Assembly: GCA_033725935.1 (NCBI GenBank)
Contig: MU867065.1
Coordinates: 806,001-870,000 of the forward strand
Origin: Cladorrhinum sp. PSN259
Lineage: Eukaryota; Ascomycota; Sordariomycetes; Sordariales; Podosporaceae
Length of the DNA: 64,000 nucleotides
Reading direction: 5' to 3'
Part shown: positions 42,435-53,643 of the stretch, in pieces
How positions within the stretch are numbered: position 1 is the stretch's first letter
Layout: the number at the start of each line of letters is the position of its first letter
Position numbers and translations under genes: made by a program
The notes under the pieces: generated by a model
The model's database searches: none
What the model was told of the DNA's origin: nothing
What the model saw: only the letters and a program-made list of their open reading frames with translations

Positions 42435-43969
42435 TTACATGATAACCTCGTTGGCAACATCCTAGATAAGATTTTAGTACAAGTTATGCGCTCTCGGCAT
42501 CTCAGGGGCGGCAAACTTACCCTCTTCAACTCCTTGAATGGCAGGCAAATGCAATTCTGAACGCGCACCTCGTCCCCTACACCACACTCCTTGCCCAAAA
42601 TAGTAATGGCCTGAACCTTGACGCCATTCTTGATAATGCTGGTATTGTGGCTGGTGACGGGAGTGGGCGTTCCCTCAACGCGAGCCCAAGCACCCACACG
42701 GCTGCTCCAACCGATAATCGAGTACAGCACGCAAGCATCATGCTTAATCTCAGAGTCCTCGAGGACGATGGATTCCTTGATACGGACACCGGGACCGACC
42801 GTCACCCTGGGGCCAATCGAGACGTTGGGGCCCAACTTGGCGGTGGGATGCACACTCGCCGAAGGGTGAATGTAGACAGGGGGGATGATGTTTGCTGAGG
42901 GGGCGGCAAGCTCCTTGGAGCCGCTCTGCCAAGCCTGCTGAAGGTAAAGAGCATTGGCAGGGATGGCGGATCCAGCAGTCTTGATCTGGCGCCAGAAATC
43001 CTTGGTCTCGTATACGAAAAACTGCTTGCTATCGGCCATGTCGCCCAGAATATCCTGCTCGAGACGGATGACTTCGTTCTTTTCGCTATCCTCGTCATCA
43101 ATCATGAAGGAGGAAGAGAGGTGCTCGGAAGAGCGGTATGAGGCGAGACGGGGTCTGTCGGTTCGGCGCTTAATCGCAGTGCGAATCGAGGGGAAGAGTG
43201 CGTTGGCGTTGAAAAGGTAAACTCCGCAGTTGATCAAGTTGGAGATGTGGCTTTCGGGCTTCTCGACGTAGTGGAGCACACGGCGGGTGTGCGCATCGGA
43301 AACAATGCAGCCAAAGTTGGTGGCCGCCTCCTCGCTCACTCTTGTACCCAGAATGACGGCCTCGGCATCTCTGCTCTCTGCAAGCTCGAGCATCTCGTTG
43401 AGTGGGAAACTGCAGCAGACGTCGGAGTTGAGGACAAAGATTTGTTCGGGGCGGCCCTTGAGGATAGCATCGCGGAAGTGGTAGAGACCACCGGCGGTGC
43501 CCAATGCTTGGTATTCGCGGAGGTACTTGATGGAGAGGTTGGGGAATTCGGAGGACGCATCCTTGATAAAGTCGCGGAATACAGATTCCTCGTAATAACC
43601 GATCAGGTAGACTTCTTGGATCGAGGGCACCTTCTCGATAGCGGTCAGGCAGTGCCAGATGATGGGGTGGCCGGCGACGTCGAACAAGGGCTGTCGGGAA
43701 CAACGGAGGAGCCTGTGTTAGCGGGGCGTGCAGAGATGAGATTGGGCCGCATTGCCATCGTATCGTACCTTGGGAACGTCGAGCGAGAGAGGGCGGAAAC
43801 GGGTGCCGCGCGAAGAGCCGCCAACCTGAACAAGACAGTATGGTCAACACGAAGAGCTTCATTGCTGGGTGTTCGCTGGTCGCATATGGCGCCAACTCAC
43901 GAGAATCACGGCCTTGGTACCGCCGGAGCTACCGTTGGCCTTTTCGCGGTGCGGAACTTGTAGAGACAT
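42435..43969 (-). CDS. GDP-mannose pyrophosphorylase alpha-like protein (GMPPA type)
   Basis: Four exons: 43901-43969, 43769-43825, 42521-43690 and 42435-42461; 440 residues. All introns have GT..AG ends (GTGAGT, GTACGA and GTAAGT donors). The nucleotidyltransferase domain begins KAVILVGGSSRGTRFRPLS, then LDVPKPLFDVAGHPIIWH. It continues with FVLNSDVCCSFPLNEML and EKPESHISNLINCGVYLF. The C-terminal left-handed beta-helix hexapeptides run from IIPPVYIHPSASVHPTAKLG to ITILGKECGVGDEV. The insert and C-terminal extension follow the GMPPA branch rather than the catalytic GMPPB/Psa1 branch. GMPPA-type proteins bind GDP-mannose and restrain the active enzyme, controlling mannose supply for glycosylation and cell wall. 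Confidence 0.88.
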
Positions 43970-45398
43970 TTTATATGGATAGGGAGGGTATCTGGTGATG
44001 TGAGGATAATTCGGGGAAGACGGTGAACTTGAACTTCAAGTTTGGAGGCTGGAAGAGTTGGGCGGCGGGCACCTACAGTAATTAATTAGCGGCGGGGCAA
44101 CGACAGTTTGATGTTGCTTTGAGCTCCAGAATCCCCTGGATTCTGACTTCAGTGGGCCACATTCGACAGGGGTCTTGCTGGCCTGGCTTGTGCGCCAAGG
44201 ACTTTTGAGGTGGGGCGGGGACGGGTTGGCAGCTGCAACAGGCCGAAGCTTGTTGTCACAGATACCCCACTTGCCAATCAGCTGGCCAGACTTCATCACG
44301 AGTTCCTTCAATTCCATGCTTCATGAAAACCAAATATGGCTTTGCGTTCTCAATCATGTCACTTTCACGAAATGACTTCTTTGGCTCACGCTGGTGGTGG
44401 GGCATTCTCAAATGGTGGTCAAACGCAAGAGCCCTTGAAATACCATCAACTACCTATGAGGCCAAGTAAAGATGCCTTGGGTGTTGGGACTGAGAAACCT
44501 GGGAGGCTTCATTCGTGCATGGAGAGACTGTCTGAACTTGGAAAGATCAACTTCTTTCGTGTGTTTTTTTTTCGGAATCTTGGACTCGTTCGGATTCCAA
44601 TCAGCCTCGTTTTCATCGTCCCACTCACACCCCGTTCCTCCCTCGAATTCTCAGGCGTCGGAAACCTGCAGTTGCAAACTTCAAGGTTGAAGTCTAGCTG
44701 CCTGGCTGCCTGCTGTGAATAGGGAACCAGATACTTTTTACTTTGCCATTGTTAAATTCCTTTTTTCTTGAAACAAAGTTTCCCCGCATCAACTTTTCTG
44801 GACTGTCGCCTTGTGTTCACAGCTCAACACCAATAGCGGGCTGCAGTTTCGTGAAGTTCTCGGCAACAACGAGTGAGTGGTCGAGACAACCCCACCTTCC
44901 CAGCCCCTTTCGGTACCCTAGTCAACGGGATGAACAGCAACTCCACCCAACAAGCATGCGAATTGTTCCTGAATCCTAGTCTCCCAACGACCTTTGGTAA
45001 CAATTGCCAATTGACTTTTACTCCGGCTCATTGGGAGCAGACAACTCGGTTCTGCGCAGGCAATTTTGTCCTTCATTCTTGTCGTCTTTTTTTCGACCTT
45101 TCTTCACTCATTCCTTGTTTTTTCTTGATTGGTGGCGCCTCGGAAAAGAAGGAACAAAAGTCGCCGCTAAATCTTTTTTACAATCACTTTCATTCTCTCC
45201 AAAAGTTGTGGGAGAACCCGCTGAATTTCTTTTTATTTTCATCTCTCTCCACCAACACTATTTTTGTCGGTCTCCTTGTACAACAGCCGATCCAGAAGAT
45301 TAGGCCCACTTCACCAAGGGCTTCGATCAGCCAATAGGTATGTGTAAATTTATAGCCTCATTTCACGAGCCCAGCAGAAAACTAACTCATCAGCAGAC
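43970..45398. other. Divergent promoter of GMPPA-like and dynamin-like genes
   Basis: 1.4 kb with no supported gene. The right end holds the leader of the dynamin-like gene. A possible donor (GGTATGTG, 45338) and acceptor (CATCAGCAG, 45395) flank it, so a 5' UTR intron ending just before the ATG is plausible. Confidence 0.45.
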
Positions 45399-48386
45399 AT
45401 GGCTCGCCCTGTGGGCACCATCATCAAACAGGAGCGAGGATTGCCTCCGAGACCCGGTGCCAACATTGGCTCCTCACGGGAGGTCATCATGGAGACGGCT
45501 AGTGAGCACGAGGCCGCATTGCTTCGACAGGCACGATCTGCCGCACCTAGTGTCAGCGACACACGTCCGCGGGCTCCTTCTACCCGTCCTCCTCCGTCAA
45601 CAGTTGCCTATGAGGAGCCAGACTATGACGATGACTCGGATATCGAGTTCTTGGAAGTGAGGACCACCTTCCCCAAGGCCGAGCCAGGAACCGAGCCTGC
45701 AATCCCTCATTTTGCCTCCATGACAACCCAATCCATGCAGGGTTCGTTCATTGGGCCAAATAATGCCTTGAAGGACTTTGGTCACGCTCTGAAGGACATC
45801 AATGATGCGCTTGGCGAGCTCCAGGCTCGCGGCATCCAGCACGTGGTGAATCTGCCTGAGCTTGTTTTGGTGGGAGATCAGTCGTCGGGCAAGTCTTCTC
45901 TGATGTCAGCGCTTGCTGGCCTCAGCCTGCCAAGAAGCACTGGTACATGCACTCGGTGTCCGATCCACATTCGCATCTCTAAGGCAGATGAGTGGTCGTG
46001 CCGAGTCTTCTTGAATCAACAATATGAGTACCGGCCACCTAATCACCCAATAACAGAAGCGGATGTCACGCCATCAAACAAGTTCCCTCCCTGGGTGCGG
46101 AGCGACCCGAGCCGATCGAAGCGTGTCGAGTTCAAGACAATTCAGCACCGGTTCGACTCTGAAGAGATCGAGACTGTTCTACGATGTGCGCAGCTAGCCA
46201 TCTTGAACCCAAGCACATTGTATCAGGCATTCATTCCCAAACCTCGGGCAGGGGAAGGTTCTGATGGCTCACGTCTGGTTCTCCCTGACATGGCCGCGCG
46301 CAAAGAAGACTCCTCTGAGGCCCACTTCTCACCCAACACTGTGGCGCTCGAGATCAAAGGCCCAGATCTCGCCGATCTCAACTTCTATGATCTGCCTGGC
46401 GTCTTCAACACGGCAAGACGTCGTGAAGACAGCTATCTGGAGCGGGTGGTACAGAACCTGACCTCTGAGTACATTGCTAGGCCAAATGCCATCATCTTGT
46501 GGGCTGTGCCCATGAACTTGGACACGGAGAATTCTCTGGCCCTTCGTCTCATCCGCCAAAGCCGCGCAGATCATCGCTGCGTGGGCGTCATCACCAAGGC
46601 AGACCTCTTGCCGAATGACGGCGAGGCTGTCCAGCGATGGAGACAGATCCTCTTGGAGAATCCCAAACTAACTGGTCTAGGTTTTTACATCACCTCTCGA
46701 CAGGGTAGCGACCTAGATGAGCAGATAAAGCGGGAAGAGGCTTTTTTCAACCGCACAGCGGATGCAACCGGCCATTGGCCCGTTGCCTTCGACCAGTTCA
46801 AAGAGACCTGTGGTGTTGAGAAGCTAAAGGGCTACCTGTCGAATAAACTTGGCCAAGAATTTGCCAAAGTGTTGCCCGAAGTCAAGCAGAAGGTCTACAG
46901 CCGTTTGCAGACCATTACTGGCCAGCTCAAACTGTACCCTGACCCTCCGTTGAACCCTGAGATGGAGATTATGAGGAGCCTTCGCGACTTCAGCGACGCT
47001 GTCAGGGTCAGGATTACGCAACGGCACTTCAACTCGGCCTGGCATGGTCGATGCGCTGAGGCCTTCAGACAAAGCATCCTTAGCCTGAAGCCAAAGTATA
47101 ACGTCAAGGAACATGCTAAAGGGGTGTCGATGTCGAGGCCTGTCTTCATTGATCTGGAAAATGGGAGTCCAGGCGGGCTAAGCCAGACTCCAACTCCCAG
47201 AAAAAGACCAGCTCCCTCTGAGACACCGAGTCATCGCCGCCAGCGCATAAAGACTGAGGACTCGAATGGGACCGTGTACCCGTCGACTCCGACCCACCTT
47301 CGGAACGGCAATGCTATTTCCGTAAACGGCACTCCCTCTCAAACTCCTTCTCGGGGCCTGCTAAATCGATCCAAGACCCTGATGGACATCCGGGTTATGA
47401 TCCAACGAAACGCCATCCCTGGTCAGCCTGGTCTGGTTTCCCCAGAGGTCTACGAACCCTTGTATACAGAAGCCGTTCAGACGTGGGAGGTACCTCTGAA
47501 GGCTTTCATTAGGGAGACCTTCAACTTCCTTCAGGTCGAGATTCTTCAAATTCTCGATGGAGCCTTTCGGGGAATGAAGAACCGCGCCATCTACAAGGAG
47601 TCTTTGCAGTACATGCAAGAATTCATCGAGGAACACAGGAAGGCCCTTCAAAACCAGCTAAACCTCATCTACAACCTCGAGTCTCACAGCCTTTTCACCC
47701 TAGATGCTACCTCGCTTGAGCGCTACAAGTCGGAAGAGCTCAAGATTCTGACTCGTCATCGGAATCATTATCGCATTGCGGCGCACAACGGTGACGACAT
47801 CAGGCCCCCGCCTAAGATGGAGGACCTGACGGATGATGATCTCGCGCAGGAGGCAGCGAAGATGGCCAAGGAGCTTCGGAATCTGGGTCCAGAACAGTTT
47901 GAGCAGGAGCTGAGCGTTGCGGCCTATACCCGAGCCCACTATCTTGTCGCTGCGCACCGCTTCGCGGATTATGTGTGCATTCATGTCATGTCGGGCCTTT
48001 TGCCGCGCGTCAATGATGTTATTGGTACATACCTGCCCGAGAAGCTGGGTCTGGCTCATAGTGGGACAAGTATGCACCCTCCCATTTCTGCTGTAATCTT
48101 TGAAACACGGGCTAACCACTCTTCTATAGCACCCGAGATCATTGCCAGACTTATGGAAGAAGAGCCCGAGATCGGTCAGAAGCGACGCGACCTCCGCGCA
48201 GAGAAGGTTACCCTTGACGACGCCATGGACATTATTGTCAATCTCGAGAATCGCGAGCGCCAAGCAGCCTCACAATATGAGGCCACCCAGTCGGCAGATG
48301 CCGGTGATGCTGCTGCCCGCGGGCATGAGTCACCCTTGAGCGACCGGACAAGGAGATATTCGCCTACCGCTTATGGAGATGCCTAG
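45399..48386 (+). CDS. Dynamin-family large GTPase
   Basis: The open frame is 995 codons. A segment at 48070-48129 looks like a 60-nt intron (GTATGC, GGCTAACC branch, CTATAG); splicing keeps the frame and gives 975 residues. A disordered N-terminus (1-105) is followed by the GTPase domain: P-loop GDQSSGKSS at 159-167, the switch Thr in STGTCTRCPIHIRIS, DLPG near 330 and TKAD near 398. A middle domain follows, with a Ser/Pro-rich basic insert (about 590-660), then a GTPase effector-like C-terminal helix region. It lacks a PH domain and a mitochondrial signal. It belongs to the fungal Mx/dynamin-like group rather than to Vps1 or Dnm1. These proteins remodel membranes; the target membrane is unknown. 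Confidence 0.85.
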   Translation: MARPVGTIIKQERGLPPRPGANIGSSREVIMETASEHEAALLRQARSAAPSVSDTRPRAPSTRPPPSTVAYEEPDYDDDSDIEFLEVRTTFPKAEPGTEPAIPHFASMTTQSMQGSFIGPNNALKDFGHALKDINDALGELQARGIQHVVNLPELVLVGDQSSGKSSLMSALAGLSLPRSTGTCTRCPIHIRISKADEWSCRVFLNQQYEYRPPNHPITEADVTPSNKFPPWVRSDPSRSKRVEFKTIQHRFDSEEIETVLRCAQLAILNPSTLYQAFIPKPRAGEGSDGSRLVLPDMAARKEDSSEAHFSPNTVALEIKGPDLADLNFYDLPGVFNTARRREDSYLERVVQNLTSEYIARPNAIILWAVPMNLDTENSLALRLIRQSRADHRCVGVITKADLLPNDGEAVQRWRQILLENPKLTGLGFYITSRQGSDLDEQIKREEAFFNRTADATGHWPVAFDQFKETCGVEKLKGYLSNKLGQEFAKVLPEVKQKVYSRLQTITGQLKLYPDPPLNPEMEIMRSLRDFSDAVRVRITQRHFNSAWHGRCAEAFRQSILSLKPKYNVKEHAKGVSMSRPVFIDLENGSPGGLSQTPTPRKRPAPSETPSHRRQRIKTEDSNGTVYPSTPTHLRNGNAISVNGTPSQTPSRGLLNRSKTLMDIRVMIQRNAIPGQPGLVSPEVYEPLYTEAVQTWEVPLKAFIRETFNFLQVEILQILDGAFRGMKNRAIYKESLQYMQEFIEEHRKALQNQLNLIYNLESHSLFTLDATSLERYKSEELKILTRHRNHYRIAAHNGDDIRPPPKMEDLTDDDLAQEAAKMAKELRNLGPEQFEQELSVAAYTRAHYLVAAHRFADYVCIHVMSGLLPRVNDVIGTYLPEKLGLAHSGTSMHPPISAVIFETRANHSSIAPEIIARLMEEEPEIGQKRRDLRAEKVTLDDAMDIIVNLENRERQAASQYEATQSADAGDAAARGHESPLSDRTRRYSPTAYGDA

Positions 48387-50201
48387 ACGGCGGCTGTGAC
48401 CACCATCCACCGCACTGCCTCTCCTCTTGGCTACTATATAGCTCTGGCTCGGTACCTCCATCCCCGGCTCAAAGGGATGAGAAAGAAGGCATCTCCAGCA
48501 CTTGGGTGACCCCGGACATCATTCTTAATATTCAACATGCGTCGTCTCGTCATTCTATCATGGCTTTTCTACGCTGTAGGTTTAGTCGGTTTGCCATTTG
48601 AGCATTCCGTCTATTTTCCTCCTGGTATTCGGCACGTGGCGACATTTTTTTGAACACGGCTTTCTCGGCAACCATGCTCTCCCCTCTACGGGGTGACATG
48701 ATCGTTTTCTCCATTATCAGTTTTTTTCTCTTTTTTCTCTTTTTTTTTTCCTGCGAGCTGTCCCATATGCGGGAATTTGCTCGTCTATTCCCAACAAATG
48801 TGTGTCTTTTCTTTTTTAGTTTTGTTTTTGATAGGTGTTTGGTCGGAAAGTTGATGATACCACACTCTGCTGGGATACCTGCGAATTTGAACAGCATGGA
48901 GATTTTTTTCTTTTTTTTTCTCTCTTTTTTTTTCTCTTTCTCTTCCTCATGGGATTGGGAAGATGTTTTGCATCGGGGATGGATTTGGTACTACAAGACT
49001 GGAATATCTTCAAGTGGATCTGGATGATGGGTCACACTTTTGTCGGTTCTATTACACCCTAGTTTTTGTTTACTTTTTATGGCTTGGCAGTGGTGTATGT
49101 GCGTAATGGAGAGGGATGATCAGACAAAGTTTTTGTAAAAACGATGTTTTTTTTGTCTATGCCCTCCTGCAATGCAGGTGTGGGGGGGGGTTCTGACGAA
49201 ATAGACTTGGGAAGTTTTGAGCCAGAAATTTGGAGGTCTGCTTCATGAGCTGTTTGTTGCATGGGCTAGTCAGCCAGCACCCGTACTAATAAAGCACATG
49301 TACTTTGTTTTCTGAAGGGATGAATGATGACTCTTTGAACAGATGTCACTAGATAGATAGACACCGCTCAGTATATCAAGCCACTTTATGGGTATGCTCT
49401 GCCGTTCTACTGTCTGACTGTTGTGCATTTCCCTAATGACTAGGGGATGCGCTCTCCTTCTTTGGACATTTTCAGGGGTATTCTCGGTAATCGATTGCCT
49501 GCCAGCCCCCATTTTATTCCATCTTCTCACTTGCCTCCCGGGGCTCTGCAAATGACCGCTCCCTCCCGTCTCCTCTCCCTACAACAATTTCATGCCCGAA
49601 GCAGGACTTTGACGCTAGCCATGGTGTGTGTTGTGCCTTGGATCTTTATATATCCCGAATGTTTCACCATCAAAGGGGCAATATCACACTCCATTACCTA
49701 TGCTGGCTGACGTCACTGGAAGCTCACAGCACCCTCTCAGAGAAACCGATACATAAGGTTTTTGATAGCTTGAAGCCCTCAGTGAGTGATGAGATACATA
49801 TCCAGTTATTAAATGTGTTGTTATGATTTGTTCCCCAAAAACAACGGTGGCCGCGCGCTTAGACTTTGACGCCGTTGTTCACACATCCCCCAAAAATGAT
49901 GTAAGAGACCGGTCATGCAGTCTAAGGTACATAGCTCCGGGGCGTTGAGTGGGTGAAGAGGTAAACCCCCTTTCTTTCTCCGGTCAGTCAGTCGGTCTCT
50001 GATAGCAGTGAATTATTATCCTCTTTGTTTCTTCATCCCTTTCTTTCTTTTTTTTCTACTTCTCTCTCTTCCTCATCATCAAACTTAATCCCCCCCCCTT
50101 CCACACTCCCCTTCTATCTTACTTATCTCAGTGTTTTTGTGGTTCCTTTTGTTTATTTATTGTATACACACACACACACACACAAGAGGTTGAACCATCG
50201 C
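48387..50201. other. Long intergenic region
   Basis: 1.8 kb without a supported gene. Several T-rich tracts (48715-48755, 48900-48950) are present, then mixed sequence. It ends with a CT-rich leader and an (AC) microsatellite just before the MAPEG gene. Confidence 0.4.
50166..50184 (+). repeat. (AC)n microsatellite in the MAPEG gene leader
   Basis: About nine ACs in a row, ending 17 bases before the ATG at 50202. Confidence 0.9.
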
Positions 50202-50822
50202 ATGACCTACCCGTTGCCCACCATGTCCTACGCAGCCTCCTCAATCGGTCTCAACCACATCGACATAGTCGGTCCTTTACTCCGTAAGCCTTCTCTTTCC
50301 CTCTCCTCTTCTCCCTCTCTCCCTTTTCCTTTTTTATTCTCGTTACTAATTAACCACCCACCCCCTTCAGCCGTAACCGGCGCCTTCCTGTTTCCATTCA
50401 CAGCCTACTTCGGCGTCCTCTCCACCCGCGTCGTCCTCCAGCGCCTGGCAACCCGCACGGTCCTCGGGACGGACTCGCCCGCCATCCACATGGCCAAGCC
50501 CGGCACGGAGCCCACCCCCTCAGCAAGCAGCAACGAAGGCCTTCTCGTCGCCTCGCGGTGCCAGGCCAACTTTGTCGAGCATGTTCCCCTCGCCCTTCTC
50601 ATCGCCGGCGTGGCCGAGCTCAACGGCGCGCCCAAAAAGGTCTTGACTCTCAGTCTCTCTGGTCTGTTGACAGCACGAGTCCTGCACGTTGAGATGGGAC
50701 TGCGAAGACCTGGTGCGGCGGGTATTGGACGGACGGTGGGCTACTATGGCACTCTGGGCGTTATGGGTTTCTTGGCTGGGTATGCCGGGTACCTGGTCAA
50801 GGGATATTGGGGTTACAAGTGA
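50202..50822 (+). CDS. MAPEG-domain membrane protein
   Basis: Two exons, 50202-50283 and 50371-50822, separated by an 87-nt intron (GTAAGC..TTCAG); 177 residues. A second ATG at 50223 (CACCATGTCC) has a better context and would give 170. It has four hydrophobic spans. The MAPEG core reads LLVASRCQANFVEHVPLALL, then AELNGAPKKVLTLSLSGLLT and ARVLHVEMGL. The superfamily comprises membrane-associated eicosanoid/glutathione enzymes. The conserved Glu/Asn-x-x-Glu/His pattern (NFVEHVP) is present, so glutathione binding is possible. Probably in the endoplasmic reticulum. The substrate is unknown. Confidence 0.85.
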   Translation: MTYPLPTMSYAASSIGLNHIDIVGPLLRKPSLSLSSSPSLPFPFLFSLLINHPPPSAVTGAFLFPFTAYFGVLSTRVVLQRLATRTVLGTDSPAIHMAKPGTEPTPSASSNEGLLVASRCQANFVEHVPLALLIAGVAELNGAPKKVLTLSLSGLLTARVLHVEMGLRRPGAAGIGRTVGYYGTLGVMGFLAGYAGYLVKGYWGYK

Positions 50823-51198
50823 ATTGAAAAGTGCTGGGAGCAGATTCTTGAGTGTATCTGTACGTAAGATCAAGGAGGTTGGGCTGCGCTCCATTGCTAA
50901 GACTGAACATATCATGGAAAGGTCATCAATGAAGCCAATCTTCAAAATGCAGACGGTTCCAATTGTCCTTGGTTGCTAACGTACATAAAAGGCCAGAGCT
51001 GCAAGAGATCCCGAAGACAAACTGTGACAGTATTGCAAATTGAGTCAAGTACTCGAATAACTAGCAAGTGAAATTATGGTGTGGTAATATCGCCACATAT
51101 TCGGGTAATGAAGAGGTAGGCGTCCAATCAAAGTATCTGTTAATACAGATGTAGCTTACTTGATTGAGAATGGCGAAAGTAAGTCCCAAGATTATCCT
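50823..51198. other. Convergent 3' flanks
   Basis: Between the MAPEG gene and the HORMA-like gene, which converge. No gene seen. Confidence 0.4.
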
Positions 51199-53643
51199 TC
51201 AAGACCGGTTTTCTGCGCGAAGACTATCACTTGTTGGGAGGTCGTCCTCACAAAGCAATGCGGTGCGCCGACGAACTGTGTTGGGCGAAAAGCAAAAACC
51301 GGCAGTTTGAGAGAATTCCGCTATGTCCATTTCGTCCTCATCGGCCACATATGAGCTCTCGTTTCCGGCCTCGTCACCAAGATCAGTCATATCAGCGTCC
51401 GGTGGCGAAGCATGTGGTTCACTTGGATGCAAAGAACCTGAAGGCAACTCAGAATCAGTAAACCAGCCTCGCAGTGCCGAACCATCTGTTAGAGGCTGGC
51501 TGCTCCCCTGATTAGGCGCAAGCCGAGGGAGATCTCCTGGAGACGATATCCTGGAGCTCGTTATAGAATCAGAGGCGAGGCCGAATTCTTCAATTAACTT
51601 GCGTGCCCTATGCACTATGGACTCTGTGGGTTTTGTAGGTTGTTCCGGCTTTTGCACCCTTTGTGAATGTCGACGGGTTTCGCGGGGCGCTCCAAGGTTC
51701 TCTGCTTTTTTTAATACCTTGACTTGGGAAAGCGTTGTGTCCACGAGAAGTTGCTGCAGTGAATTAATTTCAGCAACACAATTTCGGAAGAATTCAGACC
51801 TACAGATGGGGGTTTGGGCTTTCTCTTGGTTACGGGAACTTTGGCAGTCGTGGTGACGGGTACCAGCTTCTGGCTTGCCTTACTACCTATGGTCTTGCCC
51901 ATGCTTGAGACAGTGAACTGGGCCGACGGTTCTGGGTTATGCTGCAAGCGAGCTCTTGCGTTCGTCTGTATGACATTTGCTTGAGAGTTGGACTTGAACT
52001 GTGACTTGGGCTTTCTCACGGTCGTGGCTGGTTTTGTGTGCTGTGACTTGATCGTCGCGTCAGGCCTTGGCTTCAACCGTGATGCTGTCTTTGTTGTACT
52101 GGCCTCTTGCGTCTGGGAGACTGCCATCTTTGCGTTGGTACTCTTCGCCTGGGAGGCCATATTGGCTCTAAAGTTTGATCTACCCTGAGATATCGTCTCT
52201 AACTTGGAGTTGTATGTGACCTCCTGCTTCTTGTCGGCCTGAGTGTCAATCTCTACCTCATCATCACAGTTGGATGCGCGGCTCGATGCATAGGTGTAGG
52301 TCGTCTCAGCTTCATCCCGCGGTTCGGTATCGGGGAGGAGCTTAGGGATGCTACTGTTCTCAGAGTAGTAATCGATATCCTGATCGAAAGTTGGCCCTGA
52401 ATCGTCAAGCGCGCTCTCATCGGTTGTTGCTCCAAGGCTCTGGCTTTGGTCGGTATGGTTCGCTGTTTCAATATCGTAAATGTGCTCAGAGCTGATGATG
52501 GTACGAGGTTTCTCAACGGCTTTCCACTCATAGGCGGCTCTGGTATTACCACCAACCAACTCAACGGGCCTTGGATCATTGATGAATTCGAAATTGGTTG
52601 AAATATCACTCAAGGGCGGGTGGGAGAATCCCGACGGAGAAAGTGAAGCAGCGGGATGCTTTGGCGGCAATGGTTCGATCCTACGAGGGTTAGCGAGCGT
52701 TGTGGTTGTTGGCCGAAGAACCTACTTCAGGTGCGCTGCTCTTTCGAGAGAAAAGTTGCTTCGTTGGCTCAGCACGAGATTGGCCTCTTCCAATCTTTTG
52801 CCATCGTAGTTCCACAGCCCGACAACTGGAGCATCCAGTCTCGACCTTAAACGCATCGATAGTGTCCAGTGCACAGGGTCTGCCAATGTCAGTCGATCGT
52901 CTCGCGGTGGAATAAAATGGATTCTCAGACCTTTCCACTCTGCAAGTCGGCTAAGATAAAGTCCCAAATCCAGAAGCCCAGAGCCGGTCGTGTTGAGGCC
53001 CTGAGCAGTAACCCCAGCCCGCCAAACGTCAAAGTTGACCGTTCCATCAGGATCCTCTTGGCAGGCAATATTAAAGTACTCCTTGAGGCTGTGCTTGCCC
53101 AACGACGTCGACGACATTTGGAAGTTGATGCGAAACTCGGCGAGATCCCCACAGTCAATCAGGGGAAGTATATCGGTGTGCTGTGCGGTGAGTATAGTTA
53201 GCGCCACCCTTCAAGGTGCCACGACAGAACTGGGAACATACCAAAAGCTGTAGAAACCTAGCAAGGCCAAGAGCTGGCGCACGGCGCAGGAACACCACCA
53301 TCCTTTGATCTTTGAGATGCTGGATATCGAACCGTTTAATGCCGTGTTTGGTAGACAGGATTTCTTCCAGAGATTCGTAACGGCAGCTTGGTTCCAGCAG
53401 CTGGAAACAATCCGGTGGAAAGCCGCGCCTGGAACAGTAAGTGCGTGTTATGTTAACCAGTTTCGCATCTTCCAACAGCCATACCTGGAATAGAGAATTT
53501 GACTGATCTGTCCGCCAAGTGAGACAGGATCAGTTGAAGTTCGAGAAGTAACTATTACCCATTCCACTCACAGTTGCAACAAATGCAATCTTGCATTGCT
53601 CAATATCCCGCCGGCTATCGGGTTCTTCTGCAGAGAGCGGCAT
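51199..53643 (-). CDS. HORMA-like protein, candidate Hop1-type meiotic axis protein
   Basis: Six exons: 53572-53643, 53485-53507, 53242-53428, 52726-53180, 51804-52680 and 51199-51753; 722 residues, in frame throughout. Donors are GTGAGT, GTATGG, GTATGT, GTAGGT and GTAGGT; CTAACC or CTGATC branch sites are visible. The first 250 residues resemble a HORMA domain: IAFVATISQILYSRRGFPPD with CF after it, RAPALGLARFLQLL, then CGDLAEFRINFQM and KEYFNIACQ. They also match HORMA spacing (LYxRxxFPxxCF; a D/E-bearing helix; a Y-F core strand). The C-terminal 450 residues are disordered, Ser/Gln-rich and acidic. HORMA proteins of this type (Hop1) sit on meiotic chromosome axes and bind closure motifs. 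No Hop1-type zinc finger is seen. The assignment is by eye; without a search it remains tentative. Confidence 0.5.
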
